Positions 1 through 7,455 of a DNA stretch of 64,000 nt are shown piece by piece (the first letter of the stretch is position 1; each line of letters begins with the position of its first letter). A program made the position numbers and the translations under genes. The notes below the pieces were generated by a model. The model did not search any database. It saw only the letters and a program-made list of their open reading frames with translations, and was not told where the DNA came from. The DNA is from Gammaproteobacteria bacterium. Lineage in GTDB: Bacteria > Pseudomonadota > Gammaproteobacteria > Steroidobacterales > Woeseiaceae. The stretch covers positions 209,631 through 273,630 of the forward strand of contig JAOTYE010000003.1 of NCBI GenBank assembly GCA_029862045.1, written 5' to 3'.

Positions 1-557
1 TCGTAGAGCAGTTCGTAGCGTTCAAGAGCCAGCACCAGATCGAGGTCACTCGCATCGGCCTGACCAAACGTAACGTTGACCCGCTCTTCTCGCTGCTTCT
101 TGCTGCGTTGGTCTGCTGGCTGTTTTACCCAGCTCTGCAATGCGGGTTCGATATGCTCGGAGAGGGCGGCGGGGCACCCGAACCGCCAGTCCTCCCACGG
201 TAGAAAACTGTACCAGTCACGCCATTCCGCGTCGGCGGCGCCGACGGCATCTTCGTGGGTCAACGCAATATAGGCGACCGACACGACTCTCGGCCCGCCT
301 TCGATTTCACGCGGATCACGATTGCGATTGCCAAATGTGTACAACTGCTCGACATAGTAGAGGTCGAGTCCGGTCTGCGCCTCGACCCAGCCCCGGAGGC
401 CACTCTCGAGGCTCGCGTGGTGGACCGGGTCGAACGGGCCGCTGGGCAGACCGCGGACACCCGACTGATTGACGAGCAGGACTCTGGGCGTGTCGTTCGT
501 GACCGCAACGATTACGGCGGTCAGGTTGATCACCATGTTGTTGCGGTTATTAGCCAT
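1..557 (-). CDS. NrtR-like Nudix-domain transcriptional regulator of NAD synthesis (3' end outside window)
   Basis: The gene is read leftward from ATG at 555-557 and is still open at base 1, so the C-terminus is missing. The visible product begins MANNRNNMVINLTAVIVAV and carries a Nudix-type fold (residues about 8-135, including LLVNQSG and LYTFGNRNRDPR). The catalytic Nudix box is degenerate: where hydrolases have REXXEE, this protein reads GLRGWVEAQTG. Known NrtR regulators are Nudix proteins with a lost or altered box plus a C-terminal winged helix, and they repress NAD genes. The position immediately upstream of and divergent from nadA, with a large palindrome between them, supports that role. 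The winged helix would begin near the window edge and is not fully seen, so a plain Nudix hydrolase cannot be excluded. Confidence 0.75.
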   Translation of the reverse strand, partial: MANNRNNMVINLTAVIVAVTNDTPRVLLVNQSGVRGLPSGPFDPVHHASLESGLRGWVEAQTGLDLYYVEQLYTFGNRNRDPREIEGGPRVVSVAYIALTHEDAVGAADAEWRDWYSFLPWEDWRFGCPAALSEHIEPALQSWVKQPADQRSKKQREERVNVTFGQADASDLDLVLALERYELLY

Positions 558-566
558 TGACACACT

Positions 567-612
567 TTATGCTCTCTGCGAGTATATTGGAATATACTCA
601 AATAGAGCATAA
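567..612. promoter_or_regulatory. Two-armed palindromic operator between nrtR-like gene and nadA
   Basis: The 46-bp element is nested and symmetric. An inner arm GAGTATATT (580-588) faces AATATACTC (591-599) across GG. An outer arm TTATGCTCT (567-575) faces AGAGCATAA (604-612). All 18 arm positions pair perfectly; the 4-nt linkers between arms do not. It lies 9 bp from the start codon of the divergent regulator gene and 50 bp from nadA, the place expected for an autoregulated NAD-responsive operator. That NrtR is the binder is inference. Confidence 0.7.
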
Positions 613-662
613 TAGTTTCGCGGGTAAGTATTTCGCTCGTCGCCCGCAAGATCAGGTGATTT

Positions 663-1661
663 ATGAATTTAAATCAAGCACTTACTCAGGATCTTGCCAG
701 GGTGGCGCCACTGTACGAGCGCGTGAAAACGGTGATCCCCGACGTCGAATGGCCAATTCATGCGCGCTACGTAGCGGCTATCAATGATTTGAAGGCGGAC
801 CGCAATGCGGTCATTCTCGCCCACAATTACCAGACTCCGGAGATCTTCCACTGCGTCGCGGATATCACCGGCGATTCGCTCGCGCTGGCCAGACAGGCCG
901 CGGCAACCGATGCTGAGGTCATTGTCCTTGCCGGTGTCCATTTCATGGCCGAGACGGCCAAGCTCCTGAATCCCGGCAAGGTGGTCCTGATTCCCGATCA
1001 GCGCGCAGGATGCTCGCTGGCGGAGTCGATCACGGCTGCCGATATACGCGAATTACGTCGTAGGTATCCGGACACGCCGGTTGTGACCTATGTGAACACA
1101 TCCGCTGCGGTTAAAGCTGAATCAGATGTCTGTTGCACATCAGGAAACGCCGTCGAGGTTGTCGAGTCACTCGGACGAGACGAAGTGATCTTCCTGCCGG
1201 ACGAATACCTGGCGAACTATGTCGCGCAGCAGACCGATGTCAGGATCATTCCGTGGCAAGGGCACTGCGAAGTGCACGAACGCTTCACTGCACCAGAGCT
1301 CGAGCAGTATCGCGCTGACTTCGATGACCTGACAATCATTGCGCATCCGGAATGCCCGCCCGACGTACTCGGTGTTGCTGACTTCGTCGGATCGACTGCA
1401 CAGATGCAGGCCTACGTACATCGTGAAAGGCCGCGGCGCGTTTTGATGGTTACTGAATGCTCAATGAGTGACAACGTCGCTGCCGATGTGCGGGATGTCG
1501 AATTCATCCGGCCGTGTAATCTGTGTCCGCACATGAAGCGCATCACGCTGGCGAATATATACGAAGCCCTTGAGTCGCTCGAACCCCGCATCGAAATTGA
1601 TCCCGGCATCGCGGAGAAAGCGCGCAAGGCGGTCGAGCGCATGTTGGCTATTGGTGGTTAA
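663..1661 (+). CDS. nadA: Quinolinate synthase NadA
   Basis: This cytoplasmic enzyme condenses iminoaspartate with dihydroxyacetone phosphate to quinolinate in de novo NAD synthesis. The 332-aa length is normal. Likely ligands of the catalytic [4Fe-4S] cluster are C117 (RAGCSLAES), C202 (GHCEVHERF) and C288 (CNLCPHMKR); the spacing of about 85 residues between them matches the family. The substrate-binding HNYQ motif is at residues 54-57. An AGGTGA ribosome site at 655-660 sits just upstream of the ATG. It is the first gene of the nadA-nadB pair (2-bp gap) and is probably controlled by the palindrome upstream. Confidence 0.96.
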   Translation: MNLNQALTQDLARVAPLYERVKTVIPDVEWPIHARYVAAINDLKADRNAVILAHNYQTPEIFHCVADITGDSLALARQAAATDAEVIVLAGVHFMAETAKLLNPGKVVLIPDQRAGCSLAESITAADIRELRRRYPDTPVVTYVNTSAAVKAESDVCCTSGNAVEVVESLGRDEVIFLPDEYLANYVAQQTDVRIIPWQGHCEVHERFTAPELEQYRADFDDLTIIAHPECPPDVLGVADFVGSTAQMQAYVHRERPRRVLMVTECSMSDNVAADVRDVEFIRPCNLCPHMKRITLANIYEALESLEPRIEIDPGIAEKARKAVERMLAIGG

Positions 1662-1663
1662 AG

Positions 1664-3286
1664 ATGTCCCGTGCCGCTGCCAGGACAATGTCTGTGCAAC
1701 GTGACGACGTTATCGTCGTCGGTTCCGGTATGGGTGGGCTCGTGTGTGCGCTGTCGCTTGCGCCAAGGTCGGTAACTCTAATTACCAAAACACCACAATT
1801 GCTGGGCGGCTCGAGTTTGTGGGCACAGGGCGGTATCGCTGCGGCGGTGGGTCCGCAAGATTCTCCGCGAGCACATGCGGCGGATACGCTCTCGGCCGGT
1901 GCCGGGCTCAGTGATCCACAGCGCACCCGGGAACTGACCGACGAGGGTGCCGCCAGCCTGGAGTGGCTGGAAAAAGAAGGCATTCCGTTCGATCGGGATT
2001 TGCACGGCGCCCTGGCCCTGGCAAGGGAGGCTGCGCATCAATATCCGCGTGTTGCCCATGCAGGCGGTGATACGACCGGCCAGGTTTTGATGCGATCATT
2101 GACCGATCGCGTAGGTGAGGCGTCGGCGATTACCGTGCTCGAAGATACCTTTGCGTACGATCTGGTCGTTCGCAAGGGACATATTCAAGGTCTTGTCGCT
2201 TTTAGCCGTAATGATGGCTGGGTGTTTCACAGCGCACGCCAGGTTGTCCTCGCGACCGGTGGGATCGGCATGGCCTGGTGGCATACCACCAATCCGGTTG
2301 AGGCAACCGGCGATGGCCTTGCGATGGCCGCTCGCGCAGGAGCGAAATTGACCAACCTCGAGTTCGTGCAGTTCCATCCCACGGCGTTAGCTCTGGAATC
2401 GTCCAATGGTGCGCGCTTGCCGTTGCTCACAGAGGCGCTGCGCGGCGCTGGGGCTGTGCTGCTTGACGAGTCGGGCAATCGATTCATGCTATCCGAACAC
2501 CCATCCGCCGATTTGGCACCGCGGGATGTCGTCGCCCGCGCAATTCAGAGGAAGACTCGCGCGGGCGAAAGCGTGTTCCTGGACCTGCGGCCCGTGCTGT
2601 CCGGCAAGCACCGCGATTCGTTTCCTCAAGCGATAGAGACGGCAAGATCCGCAGGATTTGATCCATACATGGAACCGCTGCCAATAACGCCAGCGGCGCA
2701 CTATCACATGGGTGGCATCGAGGTGGACGACGTCGGGCGAACGTCTGTCGATGGTCTTTGGGCCTGCGGCGAGGCTGCGACCACCGGCATCCATGGCGCG
2801 AATCGCCTCGCTAGCAATTCGTTATTGGAGGCGCTGGTGTATGCCCGTCGCGTGGCGCGAGAATTGGACAATGAGGACGCAGGCCACGACGATTACGTCG
2901 CTGCGATTCCAGCAGGGCCCATTGTCGCAACGACAGAGCGACTCAATGACATGGTCGATGCGACGAGGAAAATCATGTCGCGATACGTCGGCATCCTGCG
3001 CAACGGCAGCGACCTTGATTCGGCCTATGACCGCCTGTCGGTAATCGGCCGGCAGATTGGTGAGCTGATTCGTGGCGTCGATGCCGAGTCTCCACCCGCG
3101 CCCGATACGATAAAGCGGTGGGCTGAGGCACGCAATCTGGTTCTTGTTGCCCGCCTCGTGACTTTTGCGGCATTGCGCCGGGAAGAAAGCCGTGGCGCCC
3201 ATTATCGGGATGACTATCCGCTGCCGAGGCCGGAGTGGCGCCATCAACAGTCGCTGACCGTTGACACGCTACTCGAAGCGCATTGA
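1664..3286 (+). CDS. nadB: L-aspartate oxidase NadB
   Basis: This FAD enzyme oxidises L-aspartate to iminoaspartate, the substrate of NadA. The 540-aa protein has an N-terminal dinucleotide fold (VVGSGMGGLVCAL, residues about 19-31), the GGSSLWAQGGIAA flavin segment, the FVQFHPTAL and HYHMGGIEV motifs of the succinate dehydrogenase/fumarate reductase flavoprotein family, and a helical C-terminal domain. ATG 1664 follows the nadA stop by 2 bp. A second ATG nine codons in (1688) would still retain the whole FAD domain, so the first eight residues are uncertain. Its last 18 bp overlap the end of the convergent nadC. Confidence 0.95.
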   Translation: MSRAAARTMSVQRDDVIVVGSGMGGLVCALSLAPRSVTLITKTPQLLGGSSLWAQGGIAAAVGPQDSPRAHAADTLSAGAGLSDPQRTRELTDEGAASLEWLEKEGIPFDRDLHGALALAREAAHQYPRVAHAGGDTTGQVLMRSLTDRVGEASAITVLEDTFAYDLVVRKGHIQGLVAFSRNDGWVFHSARQVVLATGGIGMAWWHTTNPVEATGDGLAMAARAGAKLTNLEFVQFHPTALALESSNGARLPLLTEALRGAGAVLLDESGNRFMLSEHPSADLAPRDVVARAIQRKTRAGESVFLDLRPVLSGKHRDSFPQAIETARSAGFDPYMEPLPITPAAHYHMGGIEVDDVGRTSVDGLWACGEAATTGIHGANRLASNSLLEALVYARRVARELDNEDAGHDDYVAAIPAGPIVATTERLNDMVDATRKIMSRYVGILRNGSDLDSAYDRLSVIGRQIGELIRGVDAESPPAPDTIKRWAEARNLVLVARLVTFAALRREESRGAHYRDDYPLPRPEWRHQQSLTVDTLLEAH

Positions 3287-4120
3287 AAGATCTACGGCCC
3301 TGATATTTTTGGTCAATGCACCGACCGAGATGTAGTCGACTCCGGTTGCCGCTACAGTGGCAATCTCGTCGAGCGTCAATCCGCCGGAGGCTTCGAGCTC
3401 GGCCGGTGGTTCGCCTTCTGCACGATTGATTGCGACGGCCTGCACAAGCAAGTCCGGTGCAAAGTTGTCCAGCATGAGTCTTTCGGCCTTGGCGCTCAAA
3501 GCCTCACGTAACTCTTGGATCGATTCGACCTCGACTTCAACCGGCATGTCAGGGTGAAGTTGCCTGGCAGCTGCAACGGCAGCCGCGATTCCGCCGGCAC
3601 TCATGATGTGATTTTCCTTGATCAGGATCGCATCAAATAATCCAAAGCGGTGATTGACGCCGCCTCCGCAAAGTACGGCGTACTTCTGCGCCTGCCGGAG
3701 ACCCGGGATCGTTTTTCGCGTGTCGAGGATACGGCAATCGGTTCCCGCCACGGCCTGAACATACTCCGCCGTAACAGTCGCAGTCGCCGACAGCATTTGT
3801 AGAAAATTCAGCGCTGTGCGCTCCGCAGTGAGTGTCGACGCGGCAGGTCCGTACAACGCACATATAACTTCGCCCGCGGCAACTACATTGCCATCGTCGT
3901 GTCGCCAGTCTATACGAATACTCGGGTCGACCTGCCGGCAGACCTCATCCACCCAGGGCCGGCCGGCCATCGTCATTGATTCTCGTGTGATGATCGTCGC
4001 ATCGATCGATGCCGAGGCCGGGATGAGTTGCGCCGTCAGGTCACCGTCACCGACATCTTCGCGCAAAGCACGCGAGACGCTTTCTCGGATTTCGGCCAGT
4101 AAGGTATCGTCCGTCTGCAT
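3269..4120 (-). CDS. nadC: Nicotinate-nucleotide pyrophosphorylase (quinolinate phosphoribosyltransferase) NadC
   Basis: NadC decarboxylates and phosphoribosylates quinolinate to nicotinate mononucleotide, the third step of the pathway. The 283-aa product has the family signatures RTALNFLQMLS, LDTRKTIPGLR, the YAVLCGGGVNHR segment and LIKENHI, and a C-terminal barrel ending in glycine-rich SVGAL. It is on the opposite strand to nadAB and overlaps nadB tail-to-tail by 18 bp, so the three genes of one pathway are not in one operon. Its promoter should lie in 4121-4307, shared with the divergent unknown gene. Confidence 0.95.
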   Translation of the reverse strand: MQTDDTLLAEIRESVSRALREDVGDGDLTAQLIPASASIDATIITRESMTMAGRPWVDEVCRQVDPSIRIDWRHDDGNVVAAGEVICALYGPAASTLTAERTALNFLQMLSATATVTAEYVQAVAGTDCRILDTRKTIPGLRQAQKYAVLCGGGVNHRFGLFDAILIKENHIMSAGGIAAAVAAARQLHPDMPVEVEVESIQELREALSAKAERLMLDNFAPDLLVQAVAINRAEGEPPAELEASGGLTLDEIATVAATGVDYISVGALTKNIRAVDLSMRFE

Positions 4121-4220
4121 TTTGATCCTGATCAGGTCTGGGCAAACGTAGTCTAGCAGCAGGTTTCATCGATCAGGACAAAACGAGACTCACGTTCGAG
4201 ATTCAGAAGTAATGTCCGAA

Positions 4221-4248
4221 TCTGTGACGGGTTATGTATCGTCACAGA
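4221..4248. promoter_or_regulatory. Perfect 9-bp inverted repeat in the nadC / 4308 divergent intergenic region
   Basis: TCTGTGACG (4221-4229) pairs perfectly with CGTCACAGA (4240-4248) around a 10-nt loop. It lies between two divergent start codons, so it may be an operator or a 5'-leader hairpin. No T-run follows, so it is not a typical terminator. Confidence 0.45.
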
Positions 4249-4307
4249 CGCCGAAACCCGAAAATTGCCCGGTTATTCAATAACGTGCCGGATCGGTGGA
4301 TCGGATC

Positions 4308-5264
4308 ATGAAGAATTTTCTTATTTGGGCAATCCTGGTGGGCGGCATTGGCTATGGCGGTGCCAAGCTGTACCTGCACAAGGAAGTCAGCGACGCCATG
4401 GATATGGCCGTTCTAATGATGTCGCCCTATGCTGACGTGGAATACGACGGTGTCGGATCAACCCTGTCAGGCGAGCTGACCGTCGACGGTGTGCGGGTTC
4501 GTGTCGACGGGTTTCGCGATGACCTTTATATCGATCGTATCGGTATCGACACGCCGAGCTTTTTTTCGCTGCTCGAGCTCAGTGACCTGGCCTCGATGCG
4601 AAGTGGCGGCATGCCCGATCACATCGGCTTCCTTATCGAAGGACTGCGTATTCCGGCCAACGCAGACTACTACCAGGAACTCTACGACTTCTCTCTTGAA
4701 GCGCGCGGCGTCGCAGACACCTCTGACGCGGCGGTTGAGTGCACCGGCAGGTACGGTTTCTCGCCGAAGACGCTCACTGCGCTTGGCTACGAGGACCAGG
4801 TGATGTCCATGTCAATGACCGTGCACGACGATGAGTCGCGCTACTCGTTCGACATGACGATCAGCATGGAGGACAAGTGGGACATGGCTGCCAGCGTCGC
4901 GCTCGCCGGCAATCTGATGACTGAAATGGCAAAAGGCCCGATGTACAGGCCAAGACTGCGCGATATGCGAATGGAATTCACGGACAGGTCACTGAACCAG
5001 CGCGTCACGAAATACTGCAGGCAGCGCGGCCTGTCGGCAGAAGAAACACTCAAAGCACAAATCGATACCTTCAAGTATGCCGGTGAATCGAACGGCATCG
5101 AGTTCGACGATTACATGCTGGACCCGTACAAGGAATTCCTCTTGGGCAAGTCCACGTTGGTCGTAACTGCGAAGCCGAGTCAACCGATCGCGTTCTCGCA
5201 AATACACCTTTACAAACCGAGCGACGTCCCGGCGCTCCTTAATTTGGCAGCAACCGCACGCTAA
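4308..5264 (+). CDS. Membrane-anchored protein of unknown function
   Basis: I do not recognise this 318-aa protein. It starts with a single hydrophobic segment (MKNFLIWAILVGGIGYGG) that would anchor it in the inner membrane with the rest periplasmic, or act as an uncleaved signal. The remainder is acidic and beta-rich (ADVEYDGVGSTLSGELTVDGV), somewhat like AsmA/DUF945-type periplasmic proteins, but I see no diagnostic motif. ATG 4308 is preferred over GTG 4296 because GGTGGA at 4295-4300 is correctly spaced for it. It stands alone, divergent from nadC. Confidence 0.7.
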   Translation: MKNFLIWAILVGGIGYGGAKLYLHKEVSDAMDMAVLMMSPYADVEYDGVGSTLSGELTVDGVRVRVDGFRDDLYIDRIGIDTPSFFSLLELSDLASMRSGGMPDHIGFLIEGLRIPANADYYQELYDFSLEARGVADTSDAAVECTGRYGFSPKTLTALGYEDQVMSMSMTVHDDESRYSFDMTISMEDKWDMAASVALAGNLMTEMAKGPMYRPRLRDMRMEFTDRSLNQRVTKYCRQRGLSAEETLKAQIDTFKYAGESNGIEFDDYMLDPYKEFLLGKSTLVVTAKPSQPIAFSQIHLYKPSDVPALLNLAATAR

Positions 5265-5280
5265 CCGCGATTCACGGGGT

Positions 5281-5304
5281 ATGATCTGTCGCACGACAGA
5301 TCAT
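5281..5304. promoter_or_regulatory. Perfect 11-bp inverted repeat upstream of the amino-acid permease
   Basis: ATGATCTGTCG (5281-5291) and CGACAGATCAT (5294-5304) are exact reverse complements separated by CA. The element sits 17 bp after the previous stop and 16 bp before the preferred permease start. No T-tract follows. It could be an operator or an mRNA hairpin blocking initiation. Confidence 0.5.
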
Positions 5305-5320
5305 GCTGGTGAAGCAAGCG

Positions 5321-6622
5321 ATGGCAGCCCAGAAAGGCCAGCTGATCCGCGGCATCGGCGTCATTGGTGGCGCGCTCCTCGTACTCAACGGAATGATCGG
5401 TGCCGGGATCTTCGCATTGCCGGCTGTGCTGGCGGAGCGGGCGGGCGTTTTAAGTCCCTGGCTGTTCCTCGGCGCAGGCATCCTCATCATTATCGTCGTA
5501 TTGACGCTGGCTGAGTTATCGAGCTACTTCAGTGAATCTGGCGGGCCGGCACTGTATGCGACCCGCGCGTTCGGCCCACTGACAGGATTTAGCATCGGCT
5601 GGTTGTATTACGTGAGCCGCGCGTCGGCAATAGCCGCGAACTCGCACGTGATGGCCAAGTATCTGGGTGCACTGTGGCCCTGGTTCGATACCGATAGCGG
5701 ACATGCCGTCGTCATCGTCGTGGTTTGCGGAGCATTGACGCTCGCCAACGTCGTCGGCGTCAAGGGCGGCGTGCGCACGCTGGCATTCTTCACGTTTTTC
5801 AAGCTCATTCCGCTCTTGATCTTGATCGTACTTGGCTTGCAGTACGCGAGTCCGGCAGTGTTGTTTCCCGACAGTTTACCGACGATCGAAGATCTTGGCG
5901 GCACGACATTATTACTTATCTATGCCTTCATCGGCTTCGAATCGATACTGATCACGGCAGGCGAAACGGAAAAACCGAGGTCGACGATTCCGCACGCGTT
6001 GGTTCGCACCGTAATCGCCACGGGCGTTTTCTACTTTCTTATCTCACTCGTTTATGTCGCCGTCTTGCCAGGGGACACCAGTGGCGGGACATTGGTCGAT
6101 GTGGGGCGCAAGCTGGCAGGACCGGTCGGTGCGGTCGCGATAACGCTGGCAGCCGTATTTTCGATCGGCGGAAATCTATCCAGTACGATGCTGGCGGCGC
6201 CACGTCTGACACTTTCGCTTGCTGAAAACCGGCTGTTGCCACAATGGTTCGGCCGCATCCACGACAAATACTCATCACCGGCGAATTCGATCATCTTTCT
6301 CGGTGGGCTGGCCGCGATTCTCGCGTTATCGGGATCGTTCGTCCGCCTGGCGATTGCCTCGTCGCTGACCCGGCTCATCACCTTCGCTGTGTGTATTGCA
6401 GCCCTTCCCGTGATAAAGCAACAGGCAGATCGTGACGCGTTGGAGCGTGCCTATCGGCTGAAGGGCGGCTACACGCTACCGATCATCGCGCTCGGCCTGT
6501 GCGTATGGATGGCCTCACACTCGTCGGCGGAGTCGTGGAAATTTGTTGCAGGTCTGTTTGGGGTCGGGCTTCTGCTGTTCTGGCTGGAGCAGTTTACGGT
6601 CAGAAGGTCTGGCGCCAACTGA
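5321..6622 (+). CDS. APC-superfamily amino-acid permease
   Basis: This inner-membrane secondary transporter has about 12 hydrophobic segments. The first carries the APC signature NGMIGAGIFALP, in which the unwound helix binds the substrate amino group. The GFES stretch in TM6 is also typical. The product from ATG 5321 is 433 aa. I prefer that start because GGTGAAG is spaced 6 nt from it, while ATG 5303 lies inside a palindrome and has no ribosome site. The substrate cannot be read from the sequence. It is monocistronic and converges with the rhodanese gene. Confidence 0.88.
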   Translation: MAAQKGQLIRGIGVIGGALLVLNGMIGAGIFALPAVLAERAGVLSPWLFLGAGILIIIVVLTLAELSSYFSESGGPALYATRAFGPLTGFSIGWLYYVSRASAIAANSHVMAKYLGALWPWFDTDSGHAVVIVVVCGALTLANVVGVKGGVRTLAFFTFFKLIPLLILIVLGLQYASPAVLFPDSLPTIEDLGGTTLLLIYAFIGFESILITAGETEKPRSTIPHALVRTVIATGVFYFLISLVYVAVLPGDTSGGTLVDVGRKLAGPVGAVAITLAAVFSIGGNLSSTMLAAPRLTLSLAENRLLPQWFGRIHDKYSSPANSIIFLGGLAAILALSGSFVRLAIASSLTRLITFAVCIAALPVIKQQADRDALERAYRLKGGYTLPIIALGLCVWMASHSSAESWKFVAGLFGVGLLLFWLEQFTVRRSGAN

Positions 6623-6653
6623 TGTCTGTCGGTCGCGCGGTTGCGGTTGCGAA

Positions 6654-7043
6654 CTAACCGGTACCCTCTATTGGGAGCTGCGCCTGTGCCCAGGCAACAA
6701 TACCGCCATCCATCGATATCACGTTCTTGTAACCAAGGTCTTCGGCTGTTTTCGCGGCCAATGCTGAGCGACCACCGGTACCGCAGTAAAGAATGATGGT
6801 CTGCTCCTCGTGAGGAGTGTTCGGGTCGCTACGCGCAGTATCGACAAGTTTGTGAAGGTTGAATTCGAGCAGGCCGCGAGGGAGATATAACGCACCGGGA
6901 ATATGGCCCCTCTGAAACTCCGCCGGCTCTCTGATATCGATCCATAGTGCGTTCGAACCGAGGTGCTCGTGAGCCTCAGTCACTGAGCACTCCGTAATTG
7001 TCGCTTTTGCTTTGGCAACCAGGTCAGAGGGATTCACTAGCAT
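6654..7043 (-). CDS. Single-domain rhodanese-like sulfurtransferase
   Basis: The 129-aa cytoplasmic protein has one rhodanese domain with WIDIREPAEFQRGHIPGA and the active-site loop CGTGGRS. C87 would carry the persulfide. ATG 7043 is chosen because GGAGAA lies just upstream; the longer reading frame upstream overlaps the preceding gene. It is the last gene of the minus-strand dsrE2-tusA-yeiH-sorA-sorB group. In sHdr-type sulfur oxidisers rhodaneses load TusA with sulfane sulfur, so a role in sulfur mobilisation fits the context. Confidence 0.88.
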   Translation of the reverse strand: MLVNPSDLVAKAKATITECSVTEAHEHLGSNALWIDIREPAEFQRGHIPGALYLPRGLLEFNLHKLVDTARSDPNTPHEEQTIILYCGTGGRSALAAKTAEDLGYKNVISMDGGIVAWAQAQLPIEGTG

Positions 7044-7071
7044 GATGGCGTTCTCCAGATTCTTGCTTGTA

Positions 7072-7455
7072 TCAGTCGGGCTGCCCGGTCGGCGGCGCAT
7101 ACGGATTTGGCGGCATCAGATCCGGCGGTATTGTGGCGCGACGCCGGTCCGCTTGCGGCGGATAGTTTTGCGCAAGGTAGGCAATGATCTTCGATTCGGT
7201 GTCCGGATCGAATTGCCACAGATTCTGTTTTTTTTGCATCCAGCGAATCATGTTCAACCATTGCGCTTCGCTGCCGCGTTGCTGGGTGATCAGTTTCGGT
7301 GAGTGACAGGCGATGCAGTTATTTCGCACGAGCTGCCAGTCGCCGCTCATCCTGAGGCCCGTGAATGCGTCGAGCTCAACCTCCTGTGCAACGGCGTCCA
7401 TTGCCACAACAAATGCGGCACCGAGCACCAGCAAGAGCTTCAGGCTGCCCGACAT
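7072..7455 (-). CDS. sorB: SorB-like monohaem cytochrome c subunit of sulfite dehydrogenase
   Basis: The 127-aa protein has a signal peptide (KLLLVLGAAFVVAMDAVAQ) and one haem-binding motif CIACH at residues 47-51. It should be periplasmic and accept electrons from the molybdenum subunit encoded just upstream. The start at 7455 overlaps the sorA stop in a TGATG junction, indicating translational coupling. A longer open frame from 7485 would lie inside sorA and is less likely. A proline-rich tail (PPDLMPPNPYAPP) may supply the distal methionine ligand. Confidence 0.85.
   Translation of the reverse strand: MSGSLKLLLVLGAAFVVAMDAVAQEVELDAFTGLRMSGDWQLVRNNCIACHSPKLITQQRGSEAQWLNMIRWMQKKQNLWQFDPDTESKIIAYLAQNYPPQADRRRATIPPDLMPPNPYAPPTGQPD

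Noticed and set aside
140..472. Plus-strand frames over the first 560 bases
   Set aside because: They are antisense to the NrtR-like gene and are arginine-rich without motifs.
4170..4300. tRNA-like CGTTCGAGATTC stretch
   Set aside because: No acceptor or anticodon stem can be formed around it.
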